Assembly (NCBI GenBank): GCA_012032065.1
Contig: JAAURV010000145.1
Coordinates: 1-7,602, forward strand
DNA: 7,602 nucleotides
Reading direction: 5' to 3'
Origin: Hyphomicrobiales bacterium
Lineage (GTDB): Bacteria; Pseudomonadota; Alphaproteobacteria; Rhizobiales; Aestuariivirgaceae
The translations under genes were made by a program, and so were the position numbers. The notes under the pieces were generated by a model. That model searched no databases and had not been told where the DNA came from. It was given only the letters and a program-made list of their open reading frames with translations. Below, piece after piece: positions 1 to 7,422 of the stretch. How positions within the stretch are numbered: position 1 is the first letter of the stretch; every line of letters starts with the position of its first letter.

Positions 1-8
1 AGCCTACG

Positions 9-33
9 TCCTCTCCTGCGAAGCGGGAGAGGA
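9..33. repeat. Small palindromic repeat (hairpin 1)
   Basis: TCCTCTCC at 9-16 pairs perfectly with GGAGAGGA at 26-33 around a 9-nt spacer that can itself pair further (TGC/GCG). The motif resembles the short GC-rich palindromes scattered through alphaproteobacterial intergenic DNA. No T-run follows on either strand, so it is not a classical Rho-independent terminator. The window begins just before it, so its relation to an upstream gene is unknown. Confidence 0.6.
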
Positions 34-38
34 AGGGA

Positions 39-62
39 CCCATCATGCGCCAGCATGATGGG
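39..62. repeat. Palindromic repeat (hairpin 2)
   Basis: A perfect 10-bp inverted repeat: CCCATCATGC at 39-48 and GCATGATGGG at 53-62, with a 4-nt GCCA loop. No T-tract follows on either side, so a terminator role is not supported. It sits directly between hairpins 1 and 3, as part of a composite repeat cluster. Confidence 0.65.
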
Positions 63-111
63 GAGGAGAGGGCGAGTCATAGAGATCCCTTGACTCACCC
101 TCACCTTCCCC
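60..111. repeat. Long imperfect palindrome (hairpin 3)
   Basis: Positions 60-79 pair with 91-111 in a stem of about 18 bp with two mismatches (73/97 and 67/103) and one bulged T (107), around an 11-nt loop (80-90). The innermost six pairs are GAGTCA (74-79) with TGACTC (91-96). The outer right arm, CCTTCCCC at 104-111, can alternatively pair with GGGGGAGG at 500-507, on the far side of the element at 122-492. Confidence 0.6.
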
Positions 112-194
112 ATGCAAAATGCCTATCGGATTCACACATCTCTCGTCCCTGGCCGGTGCCGTCACCTGCTTCTTTAAGCGTCGCATCGCAGCCA

Positions 195-266
195 ATCGAA
201 CTCAAGAACTTGCTCGAAGAGGTGCCGTGTTGAGAATTCGGAGCGGCGCAAGTTCTTGACTTCGAT
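195..266. repeat. Internal hairpin A of the element
   Basis: Arms 195-213 and 248-266 are complementary over 19 positions with one mismatch (201/260), the core being TCAAGAACTTGC against GCAAGTTCTTGA. The 34-nt loop has a further partial stem (GCTCGAA near 212 with TTCGGAGC near 238). As RNA or extruded DNA it would be very stable. Confidence 0.7.
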
Positions 267-275
267 CGCCCGCGA

Positions 276-359
276 TGCAGGTGTGCAACGAAGCATTCGA
301 CGGAAAATTGCGGCGCAACACGCAGGTTTCGCCGTTGATTGCTTCGTTGCACACCTGCA
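276..359. repeat. Internal hairpin B, 20-bp perfect arms
   Basis: TGCAGGTGTGCAACGAAGCA at 276-295 is exactly complementary to 340-359. Pairing continues inward after one mismatch: 297-303 with 332-338 (one G-T wobble), then 304-306 with 327-329, then 310-312 with 321-323, leaving an 8-nt loop. Nearly the whole 84-bp segment therefore folds into one long stem. This is the strongest palindrome in the window and lies near the centre of the 122-492 element. Confidence 0.75.
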
Positions 360-375
360 AATGGGCTAGACGGAG

Positions 376-434
376 TCAAGGCCCAGCGCCGCTCAGAACG
401 TGCAACAAGCTCCGCATTTCGAGCTGGGCCTTGA
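376..434. repeat. Internal hairpin C of the element
   Basis: TCAAGGCCCAGC at 376-387 pairs perfectly with GCTGGGCCTTGA at 423-434 around a 35-nt loop. A smaller palindrome, TGCGAG-C-CTCGCA, follows at 450-462. With hairpins A and B enclosed by the terminal arms, a single-stranded copy would form a branched, cloverleaf-like fold. Confidence 0.65.
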
Positions 435-555
435 TGCCGGCTTGGCCATTGCGAGCCTCGCAGGAACAATCGAGATGTGTGAATCCGATAGGAAAATGCG
501 GGGGAGGACCTTGCGGCGGCACGGCCGCGGTTCCAACATCTGAAAACCCCGTATA

Positions 556-562
556 GAAGGAG
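556..562 (+). promoter_or_regulatory. Shine-Dalgarno of glnE, unusually close to the ATG
   Basis: GAAGGAG lies at 556-562, and only two bases (CC) separate it from the ATG at 565. The usual gap is about 5-9 nt. Either initiation is weak or bases are missing here, as seems to be the case at several points just downstream. No other start in this frame has a better site. Confidence 0.5.
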
Positions 563-564
563 CC

Positions 565-3463
565 ATGCCCGCCTCCTTGCTTTCCGATTTTTCCCCCAAA
601 CTTCCGCCACCCATCGATCAGTCCGCCGTCGCGCGGTTCTGGCAGGACGTGCCCGGCCGCAGCGGGAGGTTTTGCAACGGGCCCGCCCACTCATCGACGC
701 AATCGCCGGCGGCTCGCCCTATCTCCGCGAGATCATTTTGCGCGAACCCGATCGCGCGGTGGCACTCTTGGGAAGCGATCCTGATCAGGCGCTGACGGCC
801 TGCTCAAGAGTATCGAAAGCTATCGAGAGACCGCCGATAAAACCTCCTTCATGGCTGCCATCCGCGGCGCCAAGCGTGATGCCGCTCTTTTGATCGGCTG
901 CACCGACGTGGCGGGGCGTTGGGATGTCGTCACCGTTACGCACGCATTGACACAACTGGCGGATACCGTTGTCGAGGCCGCGTTGAATTGGCTCATCCTC
1001 GAGCCGCGCGATCGGGCCGGATGACACCAACTGACCCGAACAATCCCTCCCTTTCCTGCGGCTATGTCGTTCTCGCCATGGGCAAGCACGGCGCGTTCGA
1101 ACTCAACTACTCCAGCGACATCGATCTGATCGTTCTCTACGATCCCGAGGCCACATCGCTCGCCGCCGGCACCGAGCCCGCCACCTTTTTCGTCAAGCTC
1201 ACGCGCAATCTCGTGGCGCTGCTTCAAGACGTAACCCCGGACGGCTATGCCTTCCGCACCGATCTGCGGCTCCGCCCCGATCCGCGCGCCACGCAAGTGG
1301 CGATCTCAATCGAAGCCGCCGCGGTCTATTACGAGAACATGGGTCAGAACTGGGAACGCGCCGCGATGATCAAGGCGCGCGCCGCGGCTGGCGACAAATC
1401 GCTGGGCCAAGAATTCCTCGACCGCCTCAAGCCCTATGTCTGGCGCAAATATCTCGATTTCGCGGCCATCGCCGATGTGCAGTCTCTCAAGCGCCAAATC
1501 CACGCGGTGAAAGGCCACGGCGAGATCGCGGTCGAAGGCCACAACCTCAAGCTCGGGCGCGGCGGCATCCGCGAGATCGAATTCTTCGTGCAGACACAGC
1601 AACTGATCGCCGGCGGACGCAATCCCAAGCTTCGCGGCGGCCGCACGCTGGAGATGCTCGACGCACTCGCCGAAGCCCAATGGATCACGCCCGAAGCCAG
1701 GCGCGAGTTGAAAGAGGCATACCTGTACCTCCGCCGCATCGAACACCGCGTGCAGATGGTCAATGACGAGCAGACTCACTTGCTGCCGCAGGCCGGCGAG
1801 AAATTCGAAAGCCTCGCGCGCTTCTCGGGCTTCGCAACATCGGCGGAATTCGCCGCCAAACTCCGCTCCACTTTCGAAACCGTGCAGGGCCACTATGCCG
1901 CCCTCTTCGAAGATGCGCCGGAACTCGGCACGGCATCGGGAAGCCTCGTCTTCACTGGCGGCGAGGACGACGCCGAAACCATCGAAAACCTGAGCCGCAT
2001 GGGCTTCCGCCAGCCCTCGGAAGTCTCCGCCACGATTCGCGGCTGGCACTTCGGCAGATATTCCGCAACACGCAGCGCCAAATCGAAAGAGCTGCTCACC
2101 GAACTGATGCCCGCCTTACTCACAAGCCTTGCCAGAAGCGGCGAAGCGGACCTGGCCTTCCTGGCTTTCGACCGTTTCCTTTCCGGTCTGCCAGCCGGCG
2201 TGCAGCTCTTTTCGATGCTGAAGGCCAATCCCAATCTGCTCGATCTGATCTGCACCATCCTCGGAACCGCACCGCGCCTCGCCGATCAATTGAGCCGCAG
2301 GCCGCGCGTGCTCGATGCGGTGCTCGATCCCGGTTTCTTCGGCCCGATGCCGAAAGCCGCCGAGTTTGCCGCGCAGGCAGCACAGATCATTCCGCAAAGA
2401 CATTGTCCTCGAAGAAGCGGTGGACCGCGCCCGGATCACGGGACGCGAGCAGATGTTCCGCGTCGGCGTGCGCGTACTCTCCGAAACCGCAAGCGCGGAA
2501 GAAGCAGGCGGCGCGTTCTCGGCTATTGCCGAAAGCCTGATCGGAATTCTGCATGACGCCGTGGAAAGACAGATGATCAAGGCCCATGGCCGATTGCCCG
2601 GCGGAGCAAGCGCGGTTCTCGCCATGGGGAAGCTCGGCGGGCGCGAGATGACTGCCGGCTCCGACCTCGATCTCATCCTGATCTACGATCATCCGGAAGA
2701 CGCCTCGATGTCCGATGGCCCCAAACCACTCGGCGCCAATCAGTATTACGCGCGACTCACCCAGCGCCTCGTGGCCGCTCTTTCATCGCCAACATCCGAA
2801 GGCGTGCTCTACGATGTCGACCTGCGCCTGCGCCCTTCCGGCAGTCAGGGCCCGGTGGCGGCAAGCCTCGCAAGCTTCAAGTCATACCACGCGGACTCAT
2901 CCTGGACCTGGGAGAAGCTCGCCCTCACCAGGGCGCGCGTCGTGCACGGTGCGCCGCGGCTGAAAGCAGAACTGGAACAAACCATTTCCGGAGTCCTCTG
3001 CATCGCGCGCGATCCCGCAGCCACGCTCACTGACGTCCGCGACATGCGCCGCCTGATGATCAAGGAAAAAGGTTCAGGCGGCGTGTGGGACATCAAGCAA
3101 GCGGTGGGCGGCCTCGTCGAAGTCGAATTCATCGCCCAAAGCCTGCAACTCCTCCACGCCCATCGCGAACCAGCCATCCTCGATACCAACAGCTTCGCCG
3201 TGCTCGCAAAGCTGGAAACCTCCGGTATCCTGGACAGGACGAACGGCGCCACCCTGCGCGAAGCCTGCTCCCTCTACCACCGCCTCACCCAGGTTCTGCG
3301 CCTCTGCGTCACCGCCGCCTACGATCCCGCATCGTCTCCCGCCGGCCTCAACCGGCTCGTGGCAGGCGCCGCAGCAACTCCTGGCATCGCCACCGCCGAA
3401 AGTCTGCTCGCCGAAACCCAGTTGCGGGTTGCATTGATCTTCGAGAAGATGATTGGCCGTTGA
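565..3463 (+). CDS. glnE: Glutamine synthetase adenylyltransferase/adenylyl-removing enzyme GlnE (frameshifted)
   Basis: GlnE attaches AMP to a tyrosine of glutamine synthetase to switch it off and removes it by phosphorolysis, under PII control. The N-terminal removase half shows MGKHGAFELNYSSDIDLI (acidic residues at 1117 and 1123), then GQNWERAAMIKAR and RRIEHRVQMVNDEQTHLLP. The C-terminal transferase half shows MGKLGGREMTAGSDLDLILI (acidic residues at 2663 and 2669), VDLRLRPSGSQGPVA and GGLVEVEFIAQSLQL. The frame breaks four times: near 655-660 (one base missing), 795-803 (one missing), 1016-1021 (one missing) and 2385-2400 (one extra). Correcting these gives 966 residues, normal for the family. 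Open segments are 565-657, 654-800, 797-1018, 1018-2390 and 2393-3463. The start at 565 gives a plausible N-terminus. The gene is convergent with ccmH. Identity is certain; whether the breaks are real is not, and preserved motifs favour sequencing error. Confidence 0.9.
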
Positions 3464-3477
3464 CCTCACGCCGCCAC

Positions 3478-3920
3478 CTATTTGAGGACCTCGAAACGCT
3501 CTTCCTCGCCGGCGGATAGTGGTGTCTCCGAACCTGCGTTAATTTTCCTTCGACGCCCCAGCAGGAACCCCGCGATGATCGCAAGCAGCGCGAAGGGCAA
3601 CCCCCACAGCAAGAGCGTTTGCGGCGTTAGGCGCGGGCGGAGGAGGACGAACTCGCCGTAGCGGTCGACGAGGAAATTCGTCACCTGGGTGTCGCTGTCG
3701 CCGGCGGTGAGGCGCTGGCGGATGAGAATGCGCAGGTCCTTGGCCAGAGGTGCATTCGATTCGTCGATCGACTCGTTCTGGCAGACGAGGCAGCGGAACT
3801 CCGATGAGAGCGCGCGGGCGCGGGCTTCGAGGGCGGGATCGGCGAGAACTTCGTCGGGCTCCACGGCGAAGCCCGGAATCGCGAGCAGGATGAAACGAGC
3901 GCGGCGATGAGATGCTTCAT
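3478..3920 (-). CDS. ccmH: Cytochrome c maturation protein CcmH/CycL (one frameshift in the signal peptide)
   Basis: CcmH is a membrane-anchored periplasmic thiol-disulfide protein that reduces apocytochrome c cysteines and works with CcmF and CcmI in heme attachment. The family signature RCLVCQNESI is present, with the cysteines at residues 44 and 47 of the corrected protein. A C-terminal membrane helix (LLLWGLPFALLAIIAGFLLG) precedes a basic RRRK stretch. The open frame from 3864 lacks a signal peptide; the missing part lies in another frame, which starts at the ATG at 3920-3918 (MKHLIAALV) and rejoins as FILLAIPGFAVEPDEV. One T missing from the TTT run near 3892 explains the shift; correction gives 147 residues. 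The ATG overlaps the ccmF stop as ATGA, which supports this start. It is the last gene of the operon, 14 bp from the glnE stop. Confidence 0.88.
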
Positions 3921-5894
3921 TCCGCTGGCGCCATTGCCGCGCGGGCGGCAGGTTTGGGCGCGCCGATCCGATAGCGCCGGTCGAACAGCGATATGCCGCC
4001 GCCCGCGAACATCACGGCGGCGCCCAGCCAGATCAGCGAGACCCAGGGATTGTAGAACAGCCGCACCACGCGCCCGCCGTCATCGGTGGCGTCACCCAAC
4101 ACCACATAGACATCGCCTGCGAGCATGGCGTGAAGGCCCACTTCGGTGGTGTCCATTCCGCGCGGGCGGAACTGGCGCTTTTCGGAGATCACGACGGCCT
4201 TCTCCGCGCCATCCTTTGAAATGGTGAAACGGCCGGCGCGGCCGGTGTAGTTGGGGCCGGAGAACGGCGATTCGGAAACGAAGGTGACGGTGTAGCCGCC
4301 CACTTGCCGGGCATCGCCGGGTTTCATCGCGACGATGTGCTCCTCCTTCAGTGTCGAGATCGACAAGATGCCGATCACCATGACGCCCATGCCCAGATGG
4401 GCGAGCGTCATGCCGATGGCCGCGGCGGGAAGGCCGAGCAGCCTCGATAGAGTGGTTTTGAAGGGGGCGCGGAACAGCGCGATTTTCTCCGCGAACTCGA
4501 GCAGGCTTCCGGCGATCATCCAGAAGCCGAGTGCAAGACCAAGCACGGCGAGGACGGGCGTTCCGCCGAGAACAGCGGCAGCGATCACTCCGGCGGCGGC
4601 GGCGATGACGGCTGCGAACCACACACGCTGCATCACGCCTCGCGCGTCGCCGCCGCTTCCAGGTGAGAAACGGTCCGAGCGGCATGAGCAGCAATAGCGG
4701 CAGGATGATCGGACCGAAGGTGAGGTTGAAGTAGGGCGGGCCGACCGAAATTTTCGAGCCGGTGACCGATTCGAGCGCCAGCGGATAGAGCGTGCCGGTC
4801 AACACCGCTGCGGCGGCGACGCAAAGAAGGACGTTGTTCATCACCAGTCCGCCTTCGCGGCTCACAGGTGCGAAGATGCCGCCCGCCTGAAGTTTTGGCG
4901 CGCGCCATGCGAAGAGTGTCAGCGCTCCGCCGATGAAGAAGCAGAGAATGCCGAGAATGAATACGCCGCGCGCGGGGTCGACGGCGAAGGCGTGGACCGA
5001 GGTGAGCACGCCCGAGCGCACCAGGAAGGTGCCGAGCAGTGAGAGCGAGAAGGCGATGATAGCGAGCAGGACGGTCCAGATTTTCAGCGCGTTGCGCTTT
5101 TCGACCACGATGGCGGAATGGAGGAGTGCGGTCGCGACGAGCCAGGGCATGAAGCTTGCGTTCTCGACCGGATCCCAGAACCACCATCCGCCCCAACCCA
5201 GTTCGTAGTAAGCCCACCACGATCCCATGGCGATGCCGACGGTGAGGAACATCCAGGCCGCGAGCGTCCACGGCCTCACCCAGCGTGCCCATGCGGGATC
5301 GACGCGGCCTTCGATCAGTGCGGCGACGGCGAAGGAGAACGCCACCGAAAGCCCGACATAACCCATGTAGAGAAATGGCGGGTGGAAGGCGAGTGCCGGG
5401 TCCTGGAGGATGGGATTGAGGCCGTTGCCTTCAACCGGCGGCGGAACCAGGCGCATGAACGGATTGGAGGTCGCGACAATGAAGAGCAGAAACGCCGCGG
5501 CGATCGCGCCTTGAACAGCGAGTACGCGGGCCTTCAGCGTTTCCGGCAGGTTGCCGCCAAAGAGCGCGACCAAGGCTCCGAAGATCGCCAGGATCAGCAC
5601 CCACAGCACCATCGAGCCTTCGTGGTTTCCCCACACGCCGGAGATTTTGTAGATGAGCGGTTTCGCGGAATGCGAGTTCTCGAAGACATTGGCGACGGAG
5701 AAATCGCTGATGAGATAAGCGTGGGTCAGCGCCGCGAAAGCCGTTGCCACCGCGAGAAACTGAACGAGTGCCGCCGGCACTGCCGTGTGCATGAGCGCGT
5801 TTCGCCGGGCAGCGCCAATCAATGGTGCGATGGCCTGAAACACCGCGATGGCCAGCGCCAGAACCAGCGCGTAATGTCCAAGCTCGGCGATCAT
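3917..5894 (-). CDS. ccmF: Heme lyase subunit CcmF/CycK (one frameshift)
   Basis: CcmF is the multi-spanning inner-membrane component of the cytochrome c heme lyase; it receives heme from CcmE. The tryptophan-rich WWD heme-handling motif is clear (GSWWAYYELGWGGWWFWD, residues 224-241). In corrected numbering the four conserved histidines are His171 (AFHPPFLYMG), His259 (LLHSAIV), His301 (TSVHAFA) and His499 (LAHLGMG). The protein is almost continuously hydrophobic, with a soluble loop before the last helix and a final SLFDRRYR. The frame breaks near 4655-4660, within TWKRGDARGV: one extra base in the CGGCGGCG run separates an N-terminal piece (open from 5894) from a C-terminal piece (open from 4636 to 3917). 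Correction gives 658 residues, the usual length. The ATG at 5894 was chosen over a GTG at 5915 because it overlaps the ccmE stop as ATGA, has AGGAG 11 nt upstream and starts MIAELGHYAL as in homologues. Confidence 0.92.
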
Positions 5895-6334
5895 TGGGTC
5901 CGCGGCTCCTGCCACACGCCTTTCTCTTTCAGCTTATCGGCGACATCCTTCGGCATGTAATTTTCGTCGTGCTTGGCGAGCACGGTGGAGGCCACGAACG
6001 TGCCGCCGGCATCGAGCTGGCCTTCGGCGACGACGCCCTGGCCTTCGCGGAAGAGGTCGGGAAGCTGTCCGGTGTAAGTGACCGGCAGCACGCCGATGGT
6101 ATCAGTCACGCGAAATGTCACGGCCGTGCCCTGCCCTTTGGTGACGCTTCCCTTTTCAACGAGGCCGCCAAGACGGAAGGGCGTTCCCGGACCGAGCTTC
6201 TTCTCCGTCACTTCGCTCGGCGTATAGAAGAACACAATCGAGTCGCGCAGCGCGAACAGCACAAGCCCCGCGGCGACGCCAAGGATGGCAAGCCCGCCGA
6301 GGATCACCGAGAGGCGCTTCTGCTTTCTCGTCAT
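5891..6334 (-). CDS. ccmE: Periplasmic heme chaperone CcmE/CycJ
   Basis: CcmE covalently binds heme delivered by the CcmABCD system and passes it to CcmF for attachment to apocytochrome c. The 147-residue frame is intact. It begins with a basic cytoplasmic end (MTRKQKRL), then one membrane anchor at residues 9-28, then a beta-rich periplasmic domain (TPFRLGGLVEKGSV, VTFRVTD). The heme-binding histidine is His122 in KHDENYMPKDV, with the conserved tyrosine at 126. The length matches the family. The start overlaps the ccmI stop as ATGA, with AAGGAG 11 nt upstream; the stop overlaps the ccmF start in the same way. This is the only gene in the operon showing no sign of a reading-frame break. Confidence 0.96.
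   Translation of the reverse strand: MTRKQKRLSVILGGLAILGVAAGLVLFALRDSIVFFYTPSEVTEKKLGPGTPFRLGGLVEKGSVTKGQGTAVTFRVTDTIGVLPVTYTGQLPDLFREGQGVVAEGQLDAGGTFVASTVLAKHDENYMPKDVADKLKEKGVWQEPRTQ
5906..5910 (-). promoter_or_regulatory. Shine-Dalgarno of ccmF inside ccmE
   Basis: AGGAG on the minus strand lies 11 nt before the ATG at 5894, within the last codons of ccmE. It decides the ccmF start in favour of 5894 over the GTG at 5915, which would place the site downstream of the start codon. Confidence 0.6.
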
Positions 6335-7422
6335 TCCAAACTTAGCTCCTTGGCGAGCGCCGCGAGTGAAGCCAATACATCTGGCCTGTCCTTGAACACT
6401 ACCTTCGCTCTGGTATACGCCGCTTCCGCCTTATCGGGTTCGTTCATCACGGTGCGCGCGCGGATCAGCCGCTGCCATCCCTCGGGATCGTCGGCCTGTT
6501 CGCCGAGCCTTTTTTCGAGGCCTTCAACCATGCCGCGGATCATGGCGTTGCGATCTTCGGTCTTCATCGCAGCGCCTTCCTTCATCTGCTCCGCACTCAA
6601 AGCGGGCGGGCGCGACGAGAGCGACGCAAGTTCCTGTTCCACCATCGGCTTCCATCCGGCACCGGCGGGAGCGCTGGCTAGCAAGGTCTCGAGCATGGCC
6701 TTGGCTTCGTCCGGCTTGCCTTCCTGCTTCTTCGCAACCGCCATGTAGAAGCTGGCCTTGGGATGGCCGGGTGTCAGCTTCAAAGCCTCTTCGAGTGCCC
6801 GCGCCGCATCGGCGCTGACCAGTTCGCCATTGGCAAGCGTGAGCAATTCGGCATAATCCGCGAGCTTGTTCGCATCCCTGCCGGTGAGCCGCATCATGGC
6901 GGCGATGGCTTCGGCTCCGTCGGCGTAGCGTCCCATGGCGCGGTAGGCGGGAACCAAAACCATCCAGCCCTGCGCATCATCCGGGTTGGACGCAAGATGC
7001 TGCTCGACCCGCGCCACCAGTGCATCGTAATCCTTGTTCTCCGCCGCCTTCTCCAGACGCTGCTTCAGCGGAACATCGGGGAGCATGGGACTGCCGAATT
7101 TGGCATAGAGCGGGATCGCGAGCACGGGAACGATCAAGAGTGCCGCGAGCGACTCCCATGGTTTTGAAGCGGATGTCCCCGCCGTCTGGGTCTCGTTCCG
7201 TGTGGCAAGCAGCCGGCGCTTGATCTCGTTCCGCGCCGCATCGGCCTCGGCTTTGCCGATCTGGCCTGCAGCCGCGCCGGGTCTGTCCCGTGTGGCACAT
7301 CCTTGCTGTGCATATCCGGCCAAGCGCGTTTCGAAACAGGCGGCTGGCGCGTTCAGAACGTCTTGGACTTTGACAACTTGCGCTCGAACTCGGACTTCAC
7401 CCATCCCTTGAGCCGGCGCCAC
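6331..7422 (-). CDS. ccmI: Cytochrome c maturation protein CcmI/CycH, 5' end disrupted
   Basis: CcmI is the apocytochrome c chaperone of the heme lyase complex: an N-terminal membrane domain followed by periplasmic TPR repeats that bind the apocytochrome C-terminus. Family-like sequence starts about 7272 with AAGQIGKAEADAARNEIKRR, then the second membrane helix with its hallmark end (AALLIVPVLAIPLYAKFGSP), then TPR-like helical pairs (AQGWMVLVPAYRAMGRYADG, EEALKLTPGHPKASFYMAVA) and a C-terminal helical region. The open frame reaches 7422, but its first ~50 residues do not resemble CcmI, contain no membrane helix and overlap another frame by 70 bp. The first helix and the usual VYRDQL-type segment are missing or scrambled around 7275-7350; fragments such as GYAQQ in this frame and DMHSKD in another suggest several indels. 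The true start is therefore unknown. It is the first recognisable gene of the operon, overlapping ccmE by ATGA. Confidence 0.85.
   Translation of the reverse strand: MAPAQGMGEVRVRAQVVKVQDVLNAPAACFETRLAGYAQQGCATRDRPGAAAGQIGKAEADAARNEIKRRLLATRNETQTAGTSASKPWESLAALLIVPVLAIPLYAKFGSPMLPDVPLKQRLEKAAENKDYDALVARVEQHLASNPDDAQGWMVLVPAYRAMGRYADGAEAIAAMMRLTGRDANKLADYAELLTLANGELVSADAARALEEALKLTPGHPKASFYMAVAKKQEGKPDEAKAMLETLLASAPAGAGWKPMVEQELASLSSRPPALSAEQMKEGAAMKTEDRNAMIRGMVEGLEKRLGEQADDPEGWQRLIRARTVMNEPDKAEAAYTRAKVVFKDRPDVLASLAALAKELSLE
6346..6351 (-). promoter_or_regulatory. Shine-Dalgarno of ccmE inside ccmI
   Basis: AAGGAG on the minus strand lies 11 nt before the ccmE ATG at 6334, within the last codons of ccmI. 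The same spacing is seen for ccmF, which suggests that reinitiation at the ATGA overlap is backed by a genuine ribosome binding site. Confidence 0.6.

Larger units (their letters stand above)
122..492. mobile_element. MITE-like palindromic element, 371 bp
   Basis: Seen directly: a perfect 21-bp inverted repeat at 122-142 and 472-492 (outer end CCTATCGGATTCACAC), flanked immediately on both sides by the direct repeat AAAATG (116-121 and 493-498). The inverted match stops exactly at 121/493 outside and 143/471 inside. Between the arms lie three strong hairpins (195-266, 276-359, 376-434). Exact terminal inverted repeats abutting a short direct repeat are the signature of a transposed element with a target-site duplication. 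The absence of any transposase-like frame and the small size make it non-autonomous. I do not recognise the family. Alternatives are a structured-RNA gene or a dispersed palindromic repeat not moved by a transposase; the 6-bp repeat alone could be chance, but its exact placement argues against that. Confidence 0.6.
1..564. other. Gene-free, hairpin-rich region upstream of glnE
   Basis: No reading frame here looks like protein: the open frames on both strands run across inverted repeats, lack a recognisable family and have no credible ribosome binding site. The region is instead built of consecutive palindromes. Three hairpins lie in 9-111, a MITE-like element with internal hairpins fills 122-492, and 493-564 is a short leader running into glnE. 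I see no convincing -35/-10 pair, sigma-54 site, tRNA, riboswitch or CRISPR array. A small GC stem (513-517 with 524-528) lies in the leader but is too short to name. Confidence 0.75.

Noticed and set aside
275..556. 93-codon plus-strand frame over the MITE-like element
   Set aside because: It is formed by the two arms of a palindrome and the element's right end, and has no ribosome binding site or protein-like pattern.
101..694. Long minus-strand open frame across the hairpin region into glnE
   Set aside because: It reads through the inverted repeats and into glnE, is rich in Arg/Ser with no domain or plausible start signal, and is best explained by high GC content.
1306..2049. 247-codon open frame antisense to glnE
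   Set aside because: It is the complement of strongly conserved GlnE coding sequence; an Ala/Glu/Phe-rich mirror of GC-rich codons.
3464..3487. CCTCA/TGAGG inverted repeat as a terminator between glnE and ccmH
   Set aside because: Only five pairs around a 14-nt loop, with no T-run; too weak to call.
5892..5915. GTG at 5915 as the ccmF start
   Set aside because: The ATG at 5894 has the ATGA overlap, an upstream AGGAG and the family-typical first residues; the GTG would add seven residues inside ccmE.
5118..5960. 280-codon plus-strand frame opposite ccmF
   Set aside because: It lies antisense to clear CcmF sequence including the WWD motif, and its composition is that of a mirror frame.
5822..6748. 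308-codon plus-strand frame opposite ccmF, ccmE and ccmI
   Set aside because: It spans three overlapping real genes on the other strand and shows no family features.
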